A stretch of 64,000 bases of DNA from an uncultured Muribaculaceae bacterium (GCA_910579675.1 CAJTUF010000004.1:62001-126000), one strand, 5' to 3'; shown: positions 8,542 through 17,630, counted from the first letter of the stretch. Notes: generated by a model not told the origin, from the sequence alone. A program made the numbers and translations.

Positions 8542-9585
8542 ATGAAACTTAAAACGATTTTAATCATGGCAGCATCAGCTATCAGTTTTGGCACGGTTCT
8601 CCATGCACAGGATAATCCGTGGGGCCTTGTCTATGAGCAGGCAATCACCGAAAACGTACCCGGCAAAGTGAATATCCACCCGGTAAAATACAATCTCGAC
8701 GGCATTGAGATAGCCGCAAACGTCTATACCCCTGCCGATTATAACCCCGATGAAAAGGAATATCCGGCTATCATCGTGGCACACCCCAATGGGGGTACGA
8801 AGGAGCAGGTCGCAGGGCTGTTCGCACAACGGATGGCCGAAAAAGGCTATATAACCATTGCCGCCGATGCCTCATACCAGGGTGCAAGCGGTGGTGAACC
8901 CCGCCACACAGACAAGCCTTATTTCCGTATCAACGACATTCACGGTATGGCGGACTATATCTCCAAATATCCCGGCGTTGACCCACAGCGAATAGGTGCA
9001 TTCGGCATTTGCGGAGGAGGCGGTTATACTCTCGGTGCGGCCAAAAGTGACAAGCGTTTCAAAGCTGTGGCTACACTCAGCATGTTCAATTCCGGCCGTG
9101 TACGCCGCAATGGCTTCATGGACTCAGCCATGCCCACAATTCAGCAACGCCTCAAGGAAGCCTCCGATGCAAGAGAAAAGAGAGTCACCACAGGCGAAAT
9201 TGTGTTTACTGGTGATATGAACCTGACGGATGAGGAGATTGAGAAACTTCCATTTGACCTCTACCGTGAAGGCGCGATATATTATAACCGCACCCATGCT
9301 CACCCCAATTCAACATTCCGCTACACAATGGAAAGTCTGATGGACCTGATGACTTGGGATGCGACAGACCAGATCAACCTTATCAACGCCCCGCTGCTTA
9401 TGATGGCCGGAAACAAGGCTGATACCTTCTACATGACCTCAGATGCCTTTGAGAAAGCCACCGGTACTACCGACAAGGAATTGTTCCTCATTCCGGGCGC
9501 GACCCATATCCAGACATATTATGTGCCTGAATACGTGGATCAGGAAGTCAACAAACTTACAGAGTTCTTCGGCAAAAAACTATAA
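8542..9585 (+). CDS. Exported alpha/beta hydrolase, dienelactone-hydrolase-like
   Basis: 347 aa with signal peptide 1-23 (ending VLHAQ). The hydrolase core has AHPNGGTKEQ near 81 (oxyanion region), GICGGGG near 155-161 with a cysteine at the nucleophile position (C157) as in dienelactone hydrolases, and a late acid/His pair in AGNKADTF and IPGATHIQ near 300-325. Such enzymes cleave lactones or small esters. The use of Cys rather than Ser is read from the motif and should be treated as probable. The next gene begins 3 nt after its stop, so the two are translationally coupled. Confidence 0.85.
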   Translation: MKLKTILIMAASAISFGTVLHAQDNPWGLVYEQAITENVPGKVNIHPVKYNLDGIEIAANVYTPADYNPDEKEYPAIIVAHPNGGTKEQVAGLFAQRMAEKGYITIAADASYQGASGGEPRHTDKPYFRINDIHGMADYISKYPGVDPQRIGAFGICGGGGYTLGAAKSDKRFKAVATLSMFNSGRVRRNGFMDSAMPTIQQRLKEASDAREKRVTTGEIVFTGDMNLTDEEIEKLPFDLYREGAIYYNRTHAHPNSTFRYTMESLMDLMTWDATDQINLINAPLLMMAGNKADTFYMTSDAFEKATGTTDKELFLIPGATHIQTYYVPEYVDQEVNKLTEFFGKKL

Positions 9586-9588
9586 CTC

Positions 9589-10686
9589 ATGAACCGGTTG
9601 ATTATTTCGTTTCTTGCATTTTTACCTCTAATATGTATGGCAATGAACATAGATGATTTCAAGCAACCATATCCCGCAGGTACGGAGATGAATGGCAATC
9701 CCAACTTCATCGGCACTGCATGGCTCTATCCATTGAGCCATGAAAAGGAGCTCAATGTACCGATGTTCAATGTTACATTTGAGCCCGGATGCCGCAACAA
9801 CTGGCACCGTCACAGCGGCGGTCAGATACTTATCGCCACTGCCGGCGTTGGCTATTATCAGGAGAAAGGCAAAGCCGCCCGTCGCCTGTTTCCCGGCGAC
9901 ATCGTAGAGATTGCACCTGGTGTGGAACATTGGCATGGAGCGGCTCCCGACAGCTGGTTTGCTCATCTGGCTATTGAATGTAACCCTGAAAACAATGAGG
10001 TCACTTGGCTCGGTCCGGTCACTGACTCAGATTATCTTGATGCTACAAAAAATCCGGAGACCGTAACCGAACTCACACCCCGTCAACAGGCTATTGTTGC
10101 AATCGCTTCGTATGCCGCCATCGGTGACACCGACGGCTTGACAAAAGCTCTTGAGCAAGGTTTGACAGCAGGAATGACAGTCAACGAAATCAAAGAGCTG
10201 TTGATACAGGTATATGCCTACTGTGGTTTCCCTCGCTCTTTGTCAGCACTCGGTGTTTTCAAAAATCTACTCTCTGAGCGTATGGCAAAAGGCATAACCG
10301 ACCCGGAGGGCGAATCGGCAACGGTGGTGAGCGACATTGACAAATACGGTCAAGGTGCAAAGACCCTCAGCGAACTCTCAGGAATACCTGTTGATGCCCC
10401 GGCACCATGGTACGAGGATTTCGCGCCCGGCATTAACCGCTTCTTGAAAGAGCATCTTTTCGCCGACATTTTCGGTCGCGGAGTGCTGCCCTACACAGAC
10501 CGGGAACTTGCCACTGTGTCTATGCTCACCGCACTCGGTGGAGTCGAACCTATGGCAACCGGCCACATCGGCATCTGCCGTCATCTCGGAGTTACCACAC
10601 CTCAGTTAAACTCATTGTTGGACATCATCGAGTATAATATCGGTCCGTCAAAAACAGAACCCATCCGCAAGATTGTAAACAGATGA
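9589..10686 (+). CDS. Exported cupin + carboxymuconolactone decarboxylase fusion protein
   Basis: 365 aa with a signal sequence (LIISFLAFLPLICMAM). Residues about 60-145 are a cupin: NWHRHSGGQ and GVEHWHGAAPD supply the metal-binding His residues (the GxxHxH and PxGxxHxH motifs in short form). Residues about 160-245 and 275-362 are two AhpD/carboxymuconolactone-decarboxylase repeats. The second has TALGGVEPMATGHIGICRHLG; no CxxC redox pair is seen. Cupin-CMD fusions next to AraC regulators, aldo/keto reductases and flavodoxins are common in Bacteroidales, but a defined reaction is not known to me. Its stop overlaps the start of the next gene by 4 nt (ATGA). Confidence 0.86.
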   Translation: MNRLIISFLAFLPLICMAMNIDDFKQPYPAGTEMNGNPNFIGTAWLYPLSHEKELNVPMFNVTFEPGCRNNWHRHSGGQILIATAGVGYYQEKGKAARRLFPGDIVEIAPGVEHWHGAAPDSWFAHLAIECNPENNEVTWLGPVTDSDYLDATKNPETVTELTPRQQAIVAIASYAAIGDTDGLTKALEQGLTAGMTVNEIKELLIQVYAYCGFPRSLSALGVFKNLLSERMAKGITDPEGESATVVSDIDKYGQGAKTLSELSGIPVDAPAPWYEDFAPGINRFLKEHLFADIFGRGVLPYTDRELATVSMLTALGGVEPMATGHIGICRHLGVTTPQLNSLLDIIEYNIGPSKTEPIRKIVNR

Positions 10687-11738
10687 GGACGTTAATAACT
10701 CTAATAATATCAGCTATGGCAATAACATCATCTTTTGCCGAAGGCATTGTAATAAAAAAACAAGGACAGTTCCCTATCGGGGGCACCACCATACAGCGCG
10801 AAGGCACTTTCAATCCCGACACTTTTGTCGGCTGGGCTGAGCAAGACCAAGCCGGACAAAGTTATCGTTGCGATCATGCGTTTGCCCGCTACCAGATACC
10901 TGCCAATGCGAAGAATATGCCGTTGGTGTTCGTGCATGGTTATGGCGGTGACGGAGTTTGTTGGGAAACTACGCCTGATGACCGTCCCGGTTTCGCAACT
11001 CTCCTGCTTGCCGAAGGTTATCCGACATACGTTCTCGACCTCCCCGGCCGCGGACACGCCTCCCGCACAAGCTCTACTGTTACAGTCGAGCCGGTAGCAG
11101 ACGAAATGTTCTGGTTCGACATCTGGCGCATGGGTATCTGGCCCGAATGGAATGAAGGGACACAGTTTCCGAAAGACTCTCTCAGCGTCAGCAACTTCTT
11201 CCGTCAGATGGTACCCGATCTGAGCAATCATCAGCTTGATGTTCCGGCACTCGATGCAATGGCAAAGAAAATCGGAAATCAAGTATTAGTGACGCACTCC
11301 GCCGGAGGTTTCCCCGGATGGATGGCAGCTATGCGCAATCCAGAAGTGAAGGGTGTCGTTGCCCTTGAACCCGGAGGTTATGTTTTCCCCGATAGTGAAA
11401 TTCCCGCTCCACTACCCGGTCTGACCGGAGGCTTGAAAGGGGTAGGCGTGCCGATGGAACAATTCATGGAGCTTACAAAAAAGCCGATTGTTATTTACTT
11501 CGGCGACTACATCCCTGAAAGCAACGCCACCACTCTTGGAGGAAGCAACTGGGAGGTGAGATTGAAGATGGGCCGTGAGTTTGTCGCGGCAATCAACCGT
11601 CACGGAGGCGATGCCACTCTTGTACTTCTTCCTGAAATCGGAATAAAAGGCAACAGCCATTTCCTCATGCAGGAACTCAACAATGATGTGATAGCCAAAC
11701 TCGTAGCCGAGTGGCTCGATATGAAATTTCAAAAATAA
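10683..11738 (+). CDS. Exported alpha/beta-fold hydrolase (esterase/lipase-like)
   Basis: 351 aa, signal peptide about 1-19 (ending SSFA). Hydrolase signature: FVHGYGGDGVCWE near 83-95 (oxyanion hole HG), THSAGGF with nucleophile S206, and a late His in GIKGNSHFLMQE near 326. Similar exported Bacteroidetes proteins are annotated only as alpha/beta hydrolases. It overlaps the cupin-CMD gene by 4 nt, so the three genes 8542-11738 form one operon of secreted enzymes. The AraC regulator follows 31 nt later with its own -7 box. Confidence 0.83.
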   Translation: MRTLITLIISAMAITSSFAEGIVIKKQGQFPIGGTTIQREGTFNPDTFVGWAEQDQAGQSYRCDHAFARYQIPANAKNMPLVFVHGYGGDGVCWETTPDDRPGFATLLLAEGYPTYVLDLPGRGHASRTSSTVTVEPVADEMFWFDIWRMGIWPEWNEGTQFPKDSLSVSNFFRQMVPDLSNHQLDVPALDAMAKKIGNQVLVTHSAGGFPGWMAAMRNPEVKGVVALEPGGYVFPDSEIPAPLPGLTGGLKGVGVPMEQFMELTKKPIVIYFGDYIPESNATTLGGSNWEVRLKMGREFVAAINRHGGDATLVLLPEIGIKGNSHFLMQELNNDVIAKLVAEWLDMKFQK

Positions 11739-11742
11739 TTCG

Positions 11743-11750
11743 TAACTTTG
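11743..11750 (+). promoter_or_regulatory. -7 promoter box of the AraC-family gene
   Basis: TAACTTTG, a full TAnnTTTG match, 20 nt before the start codon at 11770. No TTTG lies at the usual -33 distance. Confidence 0.45.
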
Positions 11751-11769
11751 CCATTATAATTGGCATATT

Positions 11770-12585
11770 ATGGCAGACGAGAAATTATTTGACAAAATCA
11801 TAATTACCGACTCCCTGAGCGAGATAGCCTCCGAAAAAATGGAAGGCTACCTCGCTCATGCTCTTTGTCTTGACGGGAGCATGGAATTTGATTTCAACGG
11901 AAAGCATTTCATTTTCGGGCGACATGACCTGATGATAGTACGCAAAGGTGGTCTTGTTGACAATATGCGTATCTCTGATGATTTCCGGGTGATGGTCATA
12001 TATATCAATTCCGGATTTGTTGAGCATTGTACCCCGCAGTCAAACTACGGTATGAAGGGACAACTCGCTCTGTTCATGAACCCCGTGATGAAACTCAATG
12101 AAGCGCAGTTCGCTCTCTGCCTTCAGGATTTTCAAGGGGTGAAATACCGCTATGACACCACCGGATTTGTGTTTTACGAAGAAAGCATCCGCTGTGCTGT
12201 TCAACTCATGATTCTTGACTTTTTCGACTTCCATGCTTATAACTATGGGGAGGACTCCATTACGCCACAATATGCTGCCGTGATGAACAAGTTTTTTGCT
12301 CTGCTTGATAGCGGCGTTTACCGCGAACACCGGGAAGTGACATACTATGCCTCAGAACTATGTATCACACCCAAATACCTTTCGGAAATTTGCAAGAAAG
12401 TCAGCGGACACTCAGCCAACTTCTGGATCAACCGCTACACATCGCTCGACATCTCACGCCAGCTGCGCGACAAGAGCCTGACATTCGTACAGATCTCCGA
12501 CATGTTCCACTTCTCATCTCCCGGCTATTTCAGCCGCTACGTTCAGAACAATCTTGGCATGAGCCCCTCCGACTACCGGGAATAA
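11770..12585 (+). CDS. AraC-family transcriptional regulator
   Basis: 271 aa. The N-terminal half (about 20-130) is a cupin-like sensing domain (GSMEFDFNGKHFIFGRHDLMI). The C-terminal 100 residues hold the paired helix-turn-helix of AraC proteins: YYASELCITPKYLSEICKKV (first) and FVQISDMFHFSSPGYFSRYV (second), ending NLGMSPSDYRE. It is the only regulator in the redox/hydrolase island and sits at the end of the rightward hydrolase operon, facing the M28 peptidase operon. By analogy with E. coli YqhC it may sense aldehydes or a related electrophile and control the surrounding reductases; this is inference. Confidence 0.92.
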   Translation: MADEKLFDKIIITDSLSEIASEKMEGYLAHALCLDGSMEFDFNGKHFIFGRHDLMIVRKGGLVDNMRISDDFRVMVIYINSGFVEHCTPQSNYGMKGQLALFMNPVMKLNEAQFALCLQDFQGVKYRYDTTGFVFYEESIRCAVQLMILDFFDFHAYNYGEDSITPQYAAVMNKFFALLDSGVYREHREVTYYASELCITPKYLSEICKKVSGHSANFWINRYTSLDISRQLRDKSLTFVQISDMFHFSSPGYFSRYVQNNLGMSPSDYRE

Positions 12586-12609
12586 TTCGAGATATGAAAG
12601 AAAAAATGA

Positions 12610-12640
12610 AGGCGCAACCATGAACTATACGGTTGCGCCT
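12610..12640. terminator. Bidirectional rho-independent terminator
   Basis: A perfect 10-bp stem (AGGCGCAACC at 12610-12619 with 12631-12640) and an 11-nt loop, flanked by A-rich and T-rich sequence, between the convergent araC gene and the M28 peptidase gene. It can serve both. Confidence 0.85.
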
Positions 12641-12666
12641 TTCTCTATGAAAAAAAGTGATTGGAT

Positions 12667-14190
12667 TTATTTTTCTGGTGTTTTTGGATAACCCGGTTTC
12701 ACCGGAATACGTCCGTCGTCCATTGCTGCACTGTATGCCAGCCATGCTACGATTGCCGCATTAACTTTCAAGTCATCCAACGACAAGCGTTCGTATGTAT
12801 CCATTGTCGTGTGATAAGCCCTGAAATAATCCAACGGGTCTTGAATGAATTGGAAAGCAGGAAGTCCAAGGCGAGTAAAGCTCACATGGTCTGTACTACC
12901 GACAGACATGGGCGAAAAGGTGTCAAAGCCTAATGAGACCAAGGGCTGTTTCCATGCTTCAAAATATGGATATGCCATATCATTCTCTTCCATATATACA
13001 CCTTTGAATCGACCGGAACCAAAATCCATGTTCAGGTACAGTGCGAAGTCATCGTATTCCGGCAACTTTTTCTTTTGCTCCTTATCGTAGAGCTTATGGT
13101 CGGCATAGCCTCTTGAACCATACAGACCTTGTTCCTCTCCACCCCACAGAGCAAGGCGGATAGTACGACGAGGTTTTATATCGAGGGCTTTAAGGATGCG
13201 CATTGCCTCTATCATTGTAATGCAGCCTGAGCCGTTGTCAGCACCCCCTGTCCCGCCGTGCCAGGAATCAAGATGTGCGCCGATAAGCACGACTTCATTT
13301 TTGAGTTTTGGGTCTGTGCCCGGTATCTCGGCAATGATATTGTTGATTTTCTGATTGTCAGTAAAAGTGTTTCTTACATCAAGCTCCATTTTTACCTCAT
13401 CACCGCCTTTAAGGAGGCGAACCATTCTGCCGTGGTCTTCGGTGGGCAAAACTATCTCCGGCACAGGTTCTGGATCGCCTACTTTATAATTAACACCTCG
13501 TGAACCCGGGATATTGAAAGTCCCGTCGCCTACAATTACAGCCAACGGACGTTCTGCCTTTATAAGCGAGTCGATAGCCTGTTGCACGCCCTTGTTTGAA
13601 CCGGACGACCATCGTCCCCACGGATTTGAAGGGCGATTATCCTTTGTCATTTCGGAGAGTTCCTCATCGGTATATCTTTTTGCCATAGGACGGAACGAGA
13701 GTTCATATTCCCTTGCGATTGGCATAATGACAATCTTCCCGTGGAGTTTTCCGCGATAGCTTGATAATGAAGTCGTATCGGGTGCTTCCAATAGGATGCA
13801 ATCACCTGCAACTAACCCATCGGTACTCCCTGACCATGCTTTGGGATTTGCAGCGAAACGGCAGTAGTATGGAGCAGTCATTGCCACATAGTTTTTTTCG
13901 TTGTCCCAACCGCCTTTTGTAAATTCGGAGGCAAACTCGGTATGGACATTATCGAATCCAAAACCCTTCAATGTGTCCGTCACAAGTTGTTCGGCACGCA
14001 TTTTTTGTTTTGATGCCGCAAGGCGCGAACCGAGTCTGTCAGTGATGAAATGTGAGATGCCTTCAACCTGAGAATGATTAAAGGCTTGGTCTTTTACCCT
14101 ATACGCCATTTCTTCTGACTGGCGTGTCTGGGCTTGAACTCCTGTCGCAAGTAAAATTGCTGCAACAAAAGTCACGATACATCTTACCAT
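12667..14190 (-). CDS. Exported M28-family metallopeptidase (carboxypeptidase Q-like)
   Basis: 507 aa, signal peptide 1-20 (AILLATGVQA). An inserted PA-like domain lies at about 115-270. The dizinc peptidase core carries the M28 ligands: H306 and D308 (GAHLDSW), D318 (GGADNGSG), E352/E353 (WGGEEQGLYGSRGY), a later Asp in LNMDFGSG and a His in STDHVSF. The order and spacing match carboxypeptidase Q/PGCP-type aminopeptidases, which trim dipeptides or peptide termini outside the cell. It is followed upstream in its operon by a lipoprotein flavodoxin only 2 nt away. An odd partner for a flavodoxin, but both are exported. Confidence 0.92.
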   Translation of the reverse strand: MVRCIVTFVAAILLATGVQAQTRQSEEMAYRVKDQAFNHSQVEGISHFITDRLGSRLAASKQKMRAEQLVTDTLKGFGFDNVHTEFASEFTKGGWDNEKNYVAMTAPYYCRFAANPKAWSGSTDGLVAGDCILLEAPDTTSLSSYRGKLHGKIVIMPIAREYELSFRPMAKRYTDEELSEMTKDNRPSNPWGRWSSGSNKGVQQAIDSLIKAERPLAVIVGDGTFNIPGSRGVNYKVGDPEPVPEIVLPTEDHGRMVRLLKGGDEVKMELDVRNTFTDNQKINNIIAEIPGTDPKLKNEVVLIGAHLDSWHGGTGGADNGSGCITMIEAMRILKALDIKPRRTIRLALWGGEEQGLYGSRGYADHKLYDKEQKKKLPEYDDFALYLNMDFGSGRFKGVYMEENDMAYPYFEAWKQPLVSLGFDTFSPMSVGSTDHVSFTRLGLPAFQFIQDPLDYFRAYHTTMDTYERLSLDDLKVNAAIVAWLAYSAAMDDGRIPVKPGYPKTPEK

Positions 14191-14192
14191 TG

Positions 14193-14786
14193 TTATTTTA
14201 GTTTTAAGTTTATATCATCGAGCCATTGAGCTATGCCGGTTGTATCTCCTTCTTCTGAGATAAAACCGTTGGGGTGCAGTGAATTTGGTGTTGCGTTCAC
14301 AATTTCGAGCAAAGTTTCATGAGGAAACATATTTGCGTATGAGCAAAATGGAACAACAATCTTTCCACTGAAATCATAGCCGGATTTTTTAAGGAAAGAA
14401 AGTACAGGCATGGGTGCAGTGTGCCACCATACGGGACCGCCGACAAAAATCACGTCATATTTATCAAAATCAGCGATGGTATCTTTCAATGCAGGAAAAA
14501 CGCTGTCGTTCAATTCTGATTTTGCTTCCGACGCACAATCTTTGAAATCTTCCGGGTAAGGATCTTTTCTTTCAATACGATATAGCGTACCCCCGGAATG
14601 TGTTGCTATTGCATTTGCAATCTGTTCGGTGTTCCCACTTCGGCTGAAATAGGCTACCAATACATTGCGCGTCGTATCGGTCGATATTTCATCTCCGATA
14701 TAAAGAGGCTCCTTGGAGCCGGTAAATTTGCTGCAAGAACAAAATAATATTCCTACAAGTAGTATAAAGATATATTTTGCTTTCAT
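14193..14786 (-). CDS. Lipoprotein flavodoxin
   Basis: 197 aa with a lipoprotein signal ending at C18 (LFCSC). The flavodoxin domain has the phosphate loop FSRSGNTEQIA near 49-60, FVGGPVWWHTAPMP near 115 and PFCSYANMFPHET near 146. It is the third exported flavodoxin in the island; unlike the other two it has no sorting-like tail, so it should stay as a lipid-anchored protein. The phosphate loop SRSGNT is closer to the classical flavodoxin T/S-x-T/S-G-x-T than the SWGGTT of its relatives. A -7 box is at the complement of 14814-14821. Confidence 0.88.
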   Translation of the reverse strand: MKAKYIFILLVGILFCSCSKFTGSKEPLYIGDEISTDTTRNVLVAYFSRSGNTEQIANAIATHSGGTLYRIERKDPYPEDFKDCASEAKSELNDSVFPALKDTIADFDKYDVIFVGGPVWWHTAPMPVLSFLKKSGYDFSGKIVVPFCSYANMFPHETLLEIVNATPNSLHPNGFISEEGDTTGIAQWLDDINLKLK

Positions 14787-14813
14787 ATTTGAACGATTGC
14801 TGGTAATGTTTCA

Positions 14814-14821
14814 CAAAGTTA
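14814..14821 (-). promoter_or_regulatory. -7 promoter box for the flavodoxin-M28 peptidase operon
   Basis: TAACTTTG on the minus strand, 28 nt upstream of the flavodoxin start codon at 14786. A matching -33 element is not convincing. Confidence 0.5.
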
Positions 14822-14961
14822 TTCGATTTGATTTGCGGAAGTTCTATCAAAATGTCGGTGTATGATACCCTTTTTTCCACATTCATTGTTTTTGACTTTT
14901 TTTCGGAAAAATAGGAATAACTCACCGTAAGAAATGTATGTGCTATCCGTGGCCATCTCTG

Positions 14962-14969
14962 TAATTTTG
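14962..14969 (+). promoter_or_regulatory. -7 promoter box for the lipoprotein esterase gene
   Basis: TAATTTTG, full match to TAnnTTTG, 32 nt before the start codon at 15002. Confidence 0.45.
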
Positions 14970-15001
14970 CATATTGAAAACCTGATAATTAGTTTTTTGA
15001 T

Positions 15002-16075
15002 ATGAAAATGAATGTCTTTTTATTGTCAGTTGTTCTTCTGTGTGCATCATGTGCAGAAGATGAGGACATTATAAAGAAGGAGGACGATCCTATGAAACCA
15101 AATACGGAAATACCTGCCGGAAATAATGGCGGAAGCGATAACACACCCCTCGTAAACAGATTTAACTCTAATTCGACAGTTGCCGAAGTCATTTCGGATC
15201 CGGCTTTCGGGGATTTTGGCTATCTGTTATTTCCAGTTGACCGCAATGTGTCGAGGTCTATGACACTTGCCGACATCAGTTCATCTAATGTATATGTTTG
15301 GTATAGCCATATACAGCCGGAGAAAACTGTGGAGATTATAAATCGTCTGTATAGTGATGCCGCAGCAGGAAATCAGATTTTCTATCGGATGTATTCAGAT
15401 GCTGAAATAGCCGCAGACCGTTCAAAGGCGGATACCGGATTATTCCTTTTCAGAGGGGAAGTAGGAAAGCCGTTCGCCATTACCAATGCCGGAGGTGGAT
15501 TTATGTATGTCGGAGCTATGCACGACAGTTTCCCTCACTCTCTTGAAATAAGTAAAGCCGGATATAGTGCGTTTGCGCTGATATACCGACCTGATGATCC
15601 TTATTCGGATTTGGCGAAGGCAATAGAATTTATACACGATAATGCTTCGGAATTAGGAGTCAAGGCTGATGATTATTCTCTGTGGGGTGGCTCTGCCGGC
15701 GCAAGAATGTCTGCGGTTTTAGGTAATCAGGCATATCTGCAGCAGCTGACAGACCGTATTGACATTCCACAGGCTTCGGCTGTAATTATGCAGTACACCG
15801 GATATACACAAGCATCACAATATGATGCTCCGACTTATGTATGCGTTGGCTCAAATGATGGCATTGCTTCTTGGCGAACTATGCAAAACAGACTGCAACG
15901 TCTTTCTGCAATGGGCATCCCAACCGAGTTTCATGTCTATGAAGGATTAGGACATGGATTTGGCATTGGCATAGGAACTGTTGCGGACGGCTGGGTTAAT
16001 GATGCTCTTAAATTCTGGCAAACGAATATGAAAACAGACGAAAGTGCAGGAATCCCCCCAGTATATGCAGATTGA
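15002..16075 (+). CDS. Lipoprotein alpha/beta hydrolase (esterase-like)
   Basis: 357 aa, lipoprotein signal ending at C17 (LLCASC), followed by a charged linker. The N-terminal part about 55-115 lacks a clear match. The hydrolase part covers about 145-345: FAITNAGGGFMYVG (oxyanion GGG), ALIYRPDDPYSDL, nucleophile motif GGSAG with S231, VGSNDGIASW (acid) and GLGHGFG near 316 (His). It resembles the esterase half of the flavodoxin-esterase fusion at 3996-5552, so the island has both fused and free versions. Likely an outer-membrane or periplasmic esterase; substrate unknown. Confidence 0.82.
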   Translation: MKMNVFLLSVVLLCASCAEDEDIIKKEDDPMKPNTEIPAGNNGGSDNTPLVNRFNSNSTVAEVISDPAFGDFGYLLFPVDRNVSRSMTLADISSSNVYVWYSHIQPEKTVEIINRLYSDAAAGNQIFYRMYSDAEIAADRSKADTGLFLFRGEVGKPFAITNAGGGFMYVGAMHDSFPHSLEISKAGYSAFALIYRPDDPYSDLAKAIEFIHDNASELGVKADDYSLWGGSAGARMSAVLGNQAYLQQLTDRIDIPQASAVIMQYTGYTQASQYDAPTYVCVGSNDGIASWRTMQNRLQRLSAMGIPTEFHVYEGLGHGFGIGIGTVADGWVNDALKFWQTNMKTDESAGIPPVYAD

Positions 16076-16166
16076 GAAAAGGAAAAAATGGTAAGAGTTA
16101 CCGATATTTTTCAAATACTTCAGATAAGGGAAGTTTGTTCTTTTACTGAATTAAAAAATACAAAAT

Positions 16167-17159
16167 ATGGAAAATAGAATATTAGGAACGACATCATCGC
16201 TCGAAGTATCCAGCATCGGACTTGGATGTATGGCTATGAGTCACGGCTATGGAGAACCTGCCGATAAGAAAGAGATGATAAAACTTATCAGAACCGCCCA
16301 TGATTTGGGAGTGACTTTCTTTGATACAGCGGAGGTTTACGGCCCCTATACCAATGAGGAGCTTGTCGGTGAAGCTCTCGAACCGATACGGAACGAGGTG
16401 AAGATCGCCACAAAGTTCGGCATAAGCATGAATATGGACGATTTCAAGCAAGTGCTTGACAGCCGTCCCGAAACAATCCGACGGTCGGTTGAAGGCTCGT
16501 TGAAGCGTCTTCGCACAGACCACATTGACCTCTACTATCAGCATCGTGTTGACCCCGATGTTCCCATTGCCGATGTTGCAGGAACAATCAAAGACCTTAT
16601 GGACGAGGGTAAGATACTCCACTGGGGATTGTCAGAGGCCGGGGTGAATACTATCCGCGAGGCAAATTCTATCTTGCCACTTTCAGCCGTACAGAGTGAA
16701 TTTTCCCTTTTCTGGCGTGAACCGGAGAATAACCTCCTGCCTGTTCTTGAAGAACTCGGCATCGGTCTTGTGCCGTTCAGCCCACTCGGAAAAGGTTTCC
16801 TTACCGGCGGCATAACCAAGGACACAAAGTTCGGGAAACACGATTTCCGTTCATCAGTGCCGCGTTTCCAAAAGGAAAATATCGAGGCGAACATGGCTCT
16901 TGTAGAGTTTGTCAAGTCTATCGCTGAAAAGAAAGGTATCACAACCGCACAAGTCGCCATTTCGTGGATATTATACCAGAAACCGTGGATTGTGCCTATC
17001 CCCGGCAGCAGAAGCCTCAAACACCTTGAAGACAACATTGCAGCAGCCGATGTAACCTATACTCAGGAGGAAATGGCAGAAATCAATGCCACCCTCGACA
17101 CAATAGTTATCCAAGGCAACCGCTATAACAGCAACAACCAATCCCATATCGGGAACTGA
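16167..17159 (+). CDS. Aldo/keto reductase
   Basis: 330 aa. Catalytic tetrad D53 and Y58 (FFDTAEVYG), K83 (IATKFG) and H126 (LYYQHRVD) are all present, and the cofactor site PGSRSLKHLEDN is near 279. It is closely related to the aldo/keto reductase at 2472-3482 (shared CMxMSHxYGxPADKKxM start). Cytosolic NADPH-dependent carbonyl reductase; substrate unknown. A strong terminator follows, ending the island of redox genes. Confidence 0.93.
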   Translation: MENRILGTTSSLEVSSIGLGCMAMSHGYGEPADKKEMIKLIRTAHDLGVTFFDTAEVYGPYTNEELVGEALEPIRNEVKIATKFGISMNMDDFKQVLDSRPETIRRSVEGSLKRLRTDHIDLYYQHRVDPDVPIADVAGTIKDLMDEGKILHWGLSEAGVNTIREANSILPLSAVQSEFSLFWREPENNLLPVLEELGIGLVPFSPLGKGFLTGGITKDTKFGKHDFRSSVPRFQKENIEANMALVEFVKSIAEKKGITTAQVAISWILYQKPWIVPIPGSRSLKHLEDNIAAADVTYTQEEMAEINATLDTIVIQGNRYNSNNQSHIGN

Positions 17160-17178
17160 CAAACAAACATCATCTATA

Positions 17179-17207
17179 CAGAAGGCAGGTCACGCACCTG
17201 CCTTCTG
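17179..17207 (+). terminator. Rho-independent terminator after aldo/keto reductase
   Basis: Perfect 12-bp stem (17179-17190 with 17196-17207) around a 5-nt loop, 20 nt past the stop codon. The following T run is weak (CATTTATG). Confidence 0.75.
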
Positions 17208-17243
17208 CATTTATGGTGAAAACACTAATCTCCAACCACATAA

Positions 17244-17516
17244 TCTATCTCCAATAAGAGGTCAACCGCTGATACTGTCAGGTTAAATCTTGCACGTTGG
17301 TACAACCGGGTCGCTGAATACGGGTTCAGGTCGTTCAACACTATTGCCGCTACATTCTACGAGCACTCAGATGAGATAATCAACTATTTTGACAACCGTT
17401 CAACAAATGTATCCGCAGGATCAATCAACTCCAAAATAAAGGCCTTCCGGGCTAAATTGCATGCTGTCAACGATACAAAATTCTTCATCTCCCGACTCTG
17501 CAATCTCTATGCCTAA
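17244..17516 (+). pseudogene. C-terminal remnant of an ISL3-type transposase
   Basis: About 90 codons open to a TAA at 17514 encode the C-terminal end of a DDE transposase of the ISL3 (IS204/IS1001/IS1165) type: LARWYNRVAEYGFRSFN, FYEHSDEIINYFDNRSTN, SAGSINSKIKAFR and FISRLCNLYA. In intact relatives, as I recall the family, the third motif reads SAESFNAKIKAF; the conserved Glu is Gly here, so even this end is mutated. There is a stop at 17241-17243 and no start or upstream part, so it is a fragment left by an old insertion. It marks the left side of the mobile-DNA region. Confidence 0.75.
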
Positions 17517-17630
17517 ACACAGGTTTTTTACCATGCGCCCTTCTTTTGTCTGGAGATTTGCAGCCTGCAAATCCAGTGTTTTGGTTTAACTCTCGGTTTA
17601 ACTTTCATAGTAAAACCACGGTGTATATAG

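Noticed and set aside
17555..17573. Near-perfect palindrome as an IS inverted terminal repeat
   Set aside because: Only a single local palindrome is seen; the partner end is missing, so an IS end cannot be assigned.
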